Shown in pieces: positions 49,485 to 64,000 of a DNA stretch of 64,000 nucleotides. The stretch spans positions 34,016,611-34,080,610 of the forward strand of contig NC_092576.1 in the NCBI RefSeq assembly GCF_037975245.1. The letters are read 5' to 3'. Position 1 is the first letter of the stretch; each line of letters begins with the position of its first letter. The notes under the pieces were generated by a model. It was not told the origin of the DNA. It made no database searches and saw only the letters and a list, made by a program, of their open reading frames with translations. The stretch is from Apostichopus japonicus (Eukaryota > Echinodermata > Holothuroidea > Aspidochirotida > Stichopodidae). The translations under genes and the position numbers were made by a program.

Positions 49485-51437
49485 ATAAAGTCACGTTCAA
49501 TACGAACAATGATAACAGTAATGCATTCCTCGCACGTCTCCAATGATCACATTCTTATTCCCTTTCCCTTTATTTTCCCTCTCTTTTCAGTTTAATTCTT
49601 GCTGATTATTTCTTGTCTATCGATATCTTTGGTGAAGAGAAGCTTGTTAGTTAGTGTTTATATTTTGCTTTGTTTTTGCTTTGCGGACACTAGGCAGTTT
49701 ACAGTAGTTATATTTTCTAGTGTCCTTCATATTATGCTATTTTCCTTTTGTACTGTGTGTTGTGTTCTCTTATAAGAATGATATGAGGAAATAATTTGAA
49801 TTGAATCGATACGAAGAACAACAAAGAGTACAGCCATTCTCATAATTGAGGTACTTTACTTTATTCTTGTAACTTATCATAATAACTTTACATAATACTT
49901 GTAATAAAGATAGGCCTGTGTCTGTCAAGGTACTCGTTAAACAATTATACCACAAAATACCATTCTAAAACAACTTCCCTTCTATCCTTTTCATACCTGC
50001 ATTATATTCATTCATAGTCACATTAAATAATCTGTCGTGCTGAGAGAGCATCCGTATATACGATCTACGATATAAATCGAAGAATAAATGTCACCAAACC
50101 TCTTGACAACATTACGCTTAATCCCATGGTAATACGTCGATATTCCACCATTCTTTACACCCATCACACCCTGCTGGCTTAACATATCTCCCCCCCCCCC
50201 GCTGGCCTGAAAGGTATATAATCACACAGTCTAGTGAAGAAGTCACATAATTCAACAAATCTTGGAAGACGGTAGACGTTTATCGCCGTCGCGGAATGAG
50301 CATTTATCTTAAAAGCAGTAAAAGAACGTTTATTTACAAATAAATAAAACCTATTTCTTTCTTGTATCTATTGCACAAATTAATTCACCTCCAAACAAAC
50401 GAGAAAAAAATAAGTAAACCAACGATAATTATTATGGAATGCATTACATCTGCTCACATTACGTAAAATTTACAGTTTGGTAATAAAACGTATGCACAGG
50501 ATAAATTTACAAATATTGCTATTAGTATTTACATGGATAATCTGTTTCAATAATGTAGTTTTGATACTTTAATACACATTTTGTTGTTAAATCGAAATCC
50601 GAATTCCAAACGGATGAAATTGTGCCTGCTGCTAAAAGTGAGAGTGCTAATGTGTTAATGTAATAAATATTTAAAATAATGATCAAATATGTTATTCATA
50701 ATTTCAGTTGTATTAGCTGTAACTATGATTTCAATTTTATATAGATTTAGCTTTAATGGCTCCTTGAGAAATTTGTATTATCAATTCCAAAACCAGTCAT
50801 TTCGTGATGTGGCACAGGGTGATATCCAATTGATAAGATAATATATCTAAAACACATGTACAAAGTTAAAGCGAGCCAAAAATAAAATTAATATTGCATG
50901 CAGCTTGGGCCATGATAATCACATGACCAGAATCTTTTCTCGTATAATTATTACGTAAGTTCAACAGTTGACTTTTTTTAGAGTTCTTCTGTACTTTCTT
51001 AGCTCAGCTTCCGTTTCTTCTTCGAGAAGAATTTGTCAGATTAATACATTGGTCGTGCAACAGAACGATCGCCTCGAAAACCCTCCAAAGTTTCAGCTCA
51101 CAACGATGACAGGTCAGTAAACCATAGCATGAGTAGCTATCACTTTGTAATAACATATTGAACTTCTGGTTCTAAAAGCAAAGGAACGTTACCTAACAGT
51201 TGTGTTAATGAACGCAGCGCATTCACTTAGATATGTACAAAATAGCGTAACGTTGATATGAAAGATCAGAAGGTTAATCCGTCAACTAGCATATCTACGA
51301 CTGTCGTGGCGTATGGTGAATCATATGCAGTCAATGAATGCTGTTTGTTGCTCGGGCATAACCTATCAGCCAATTTGAGCAATTATGTTATGCGTCGTTT
51401 GTTTACAGTTCATATAAGATAGAGTGATTAACCGTTA
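49485..51437. other. Intergenic / RASEF 3' region, nothing recognised
   Basis: AT-rich DNA downstream of the RASEF stop codon; part of it is presumably 3' UTR. I see no other gene. Confidence 0.4.

Positions 51438-64000
<12,563 letters not shown>

Overview
This window is eukaryotic, intron-rich and AT-rich, and almost certainly from a marine invertebrate. My best guess is an echinoderm, possibly a sea cucumber. That rests on the gene content (a membrane Ig-NACHT receptor, a RASEF-type Rab) and on the transposon mix (Polinton/Maverick, Tx1/L1-like and CR1-like LINEs, Harbinger and EnSpm-like elements). No single sequence feature proves the taxon.

Two real multi-exon genes stand out, both on the minus strand. 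The first (42144 to 24882) can be assembled from 16 exons whose splice phases all agree. They give an ORF of about 1305 residues: signal peptide, four Ig-like domains, one transmembrane helix, a cytoplasmic NACHT ATPase, a C-terminal exon module present twice, and a short tail with a tyrosine motif. This is a cell-surface receptor joined directly to a STAND/NLR signalling ATPase, and it is the most interesting object in the window. The second gene (64000 to 51438, running off the right edge) is the C-terminal part of RASEF/Rab45: coiled coil, Ser-rich linker, complete Rab GTPase domain and a Cys-Cys-Asn C-terminus.

Layout. 1-9.6 kb holds repeats: a small TIR element, a satellite with higher-order structure (three ~120-bp subunits per 359-bp unit), a (TA)n block and a 1.34-kb GATA array, plus an isolated WW-domain-like ORF. 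9.6-14.8 kb is a decayed Polinton on the minus strand, interrupted by a Harbinger-type element (TTA target duplication, own TATA/initiator) and by the 3' end of a CR1-like LINE. 14.9-19.05 kb is decayed Tx1/L1-like LINE sequence. 19.05-24.9 kb is mostly featureless, with one orphan pair of exons. 24.9-42.1 kb is the Ig-NACHT gene; its largest intron carries a 4.56-kb EnSpm/CACTA-like element with its own plus-strand zinc-finger-like gene. 42.2-46.8 kb is intergenic, with faint plus-strand Ig-like remnants. 46.8-49.5 kb is one TIR element inserted into a relative of itself. 51.4-64 kb is RASEF, with a ~176-bp minisatellite in one intron.

The two genes share only strand and proximity; nothing shows that they work together. 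Exon coordinates were derived by hand from GT/AG sites, reading frame and phase. They need transcript support.
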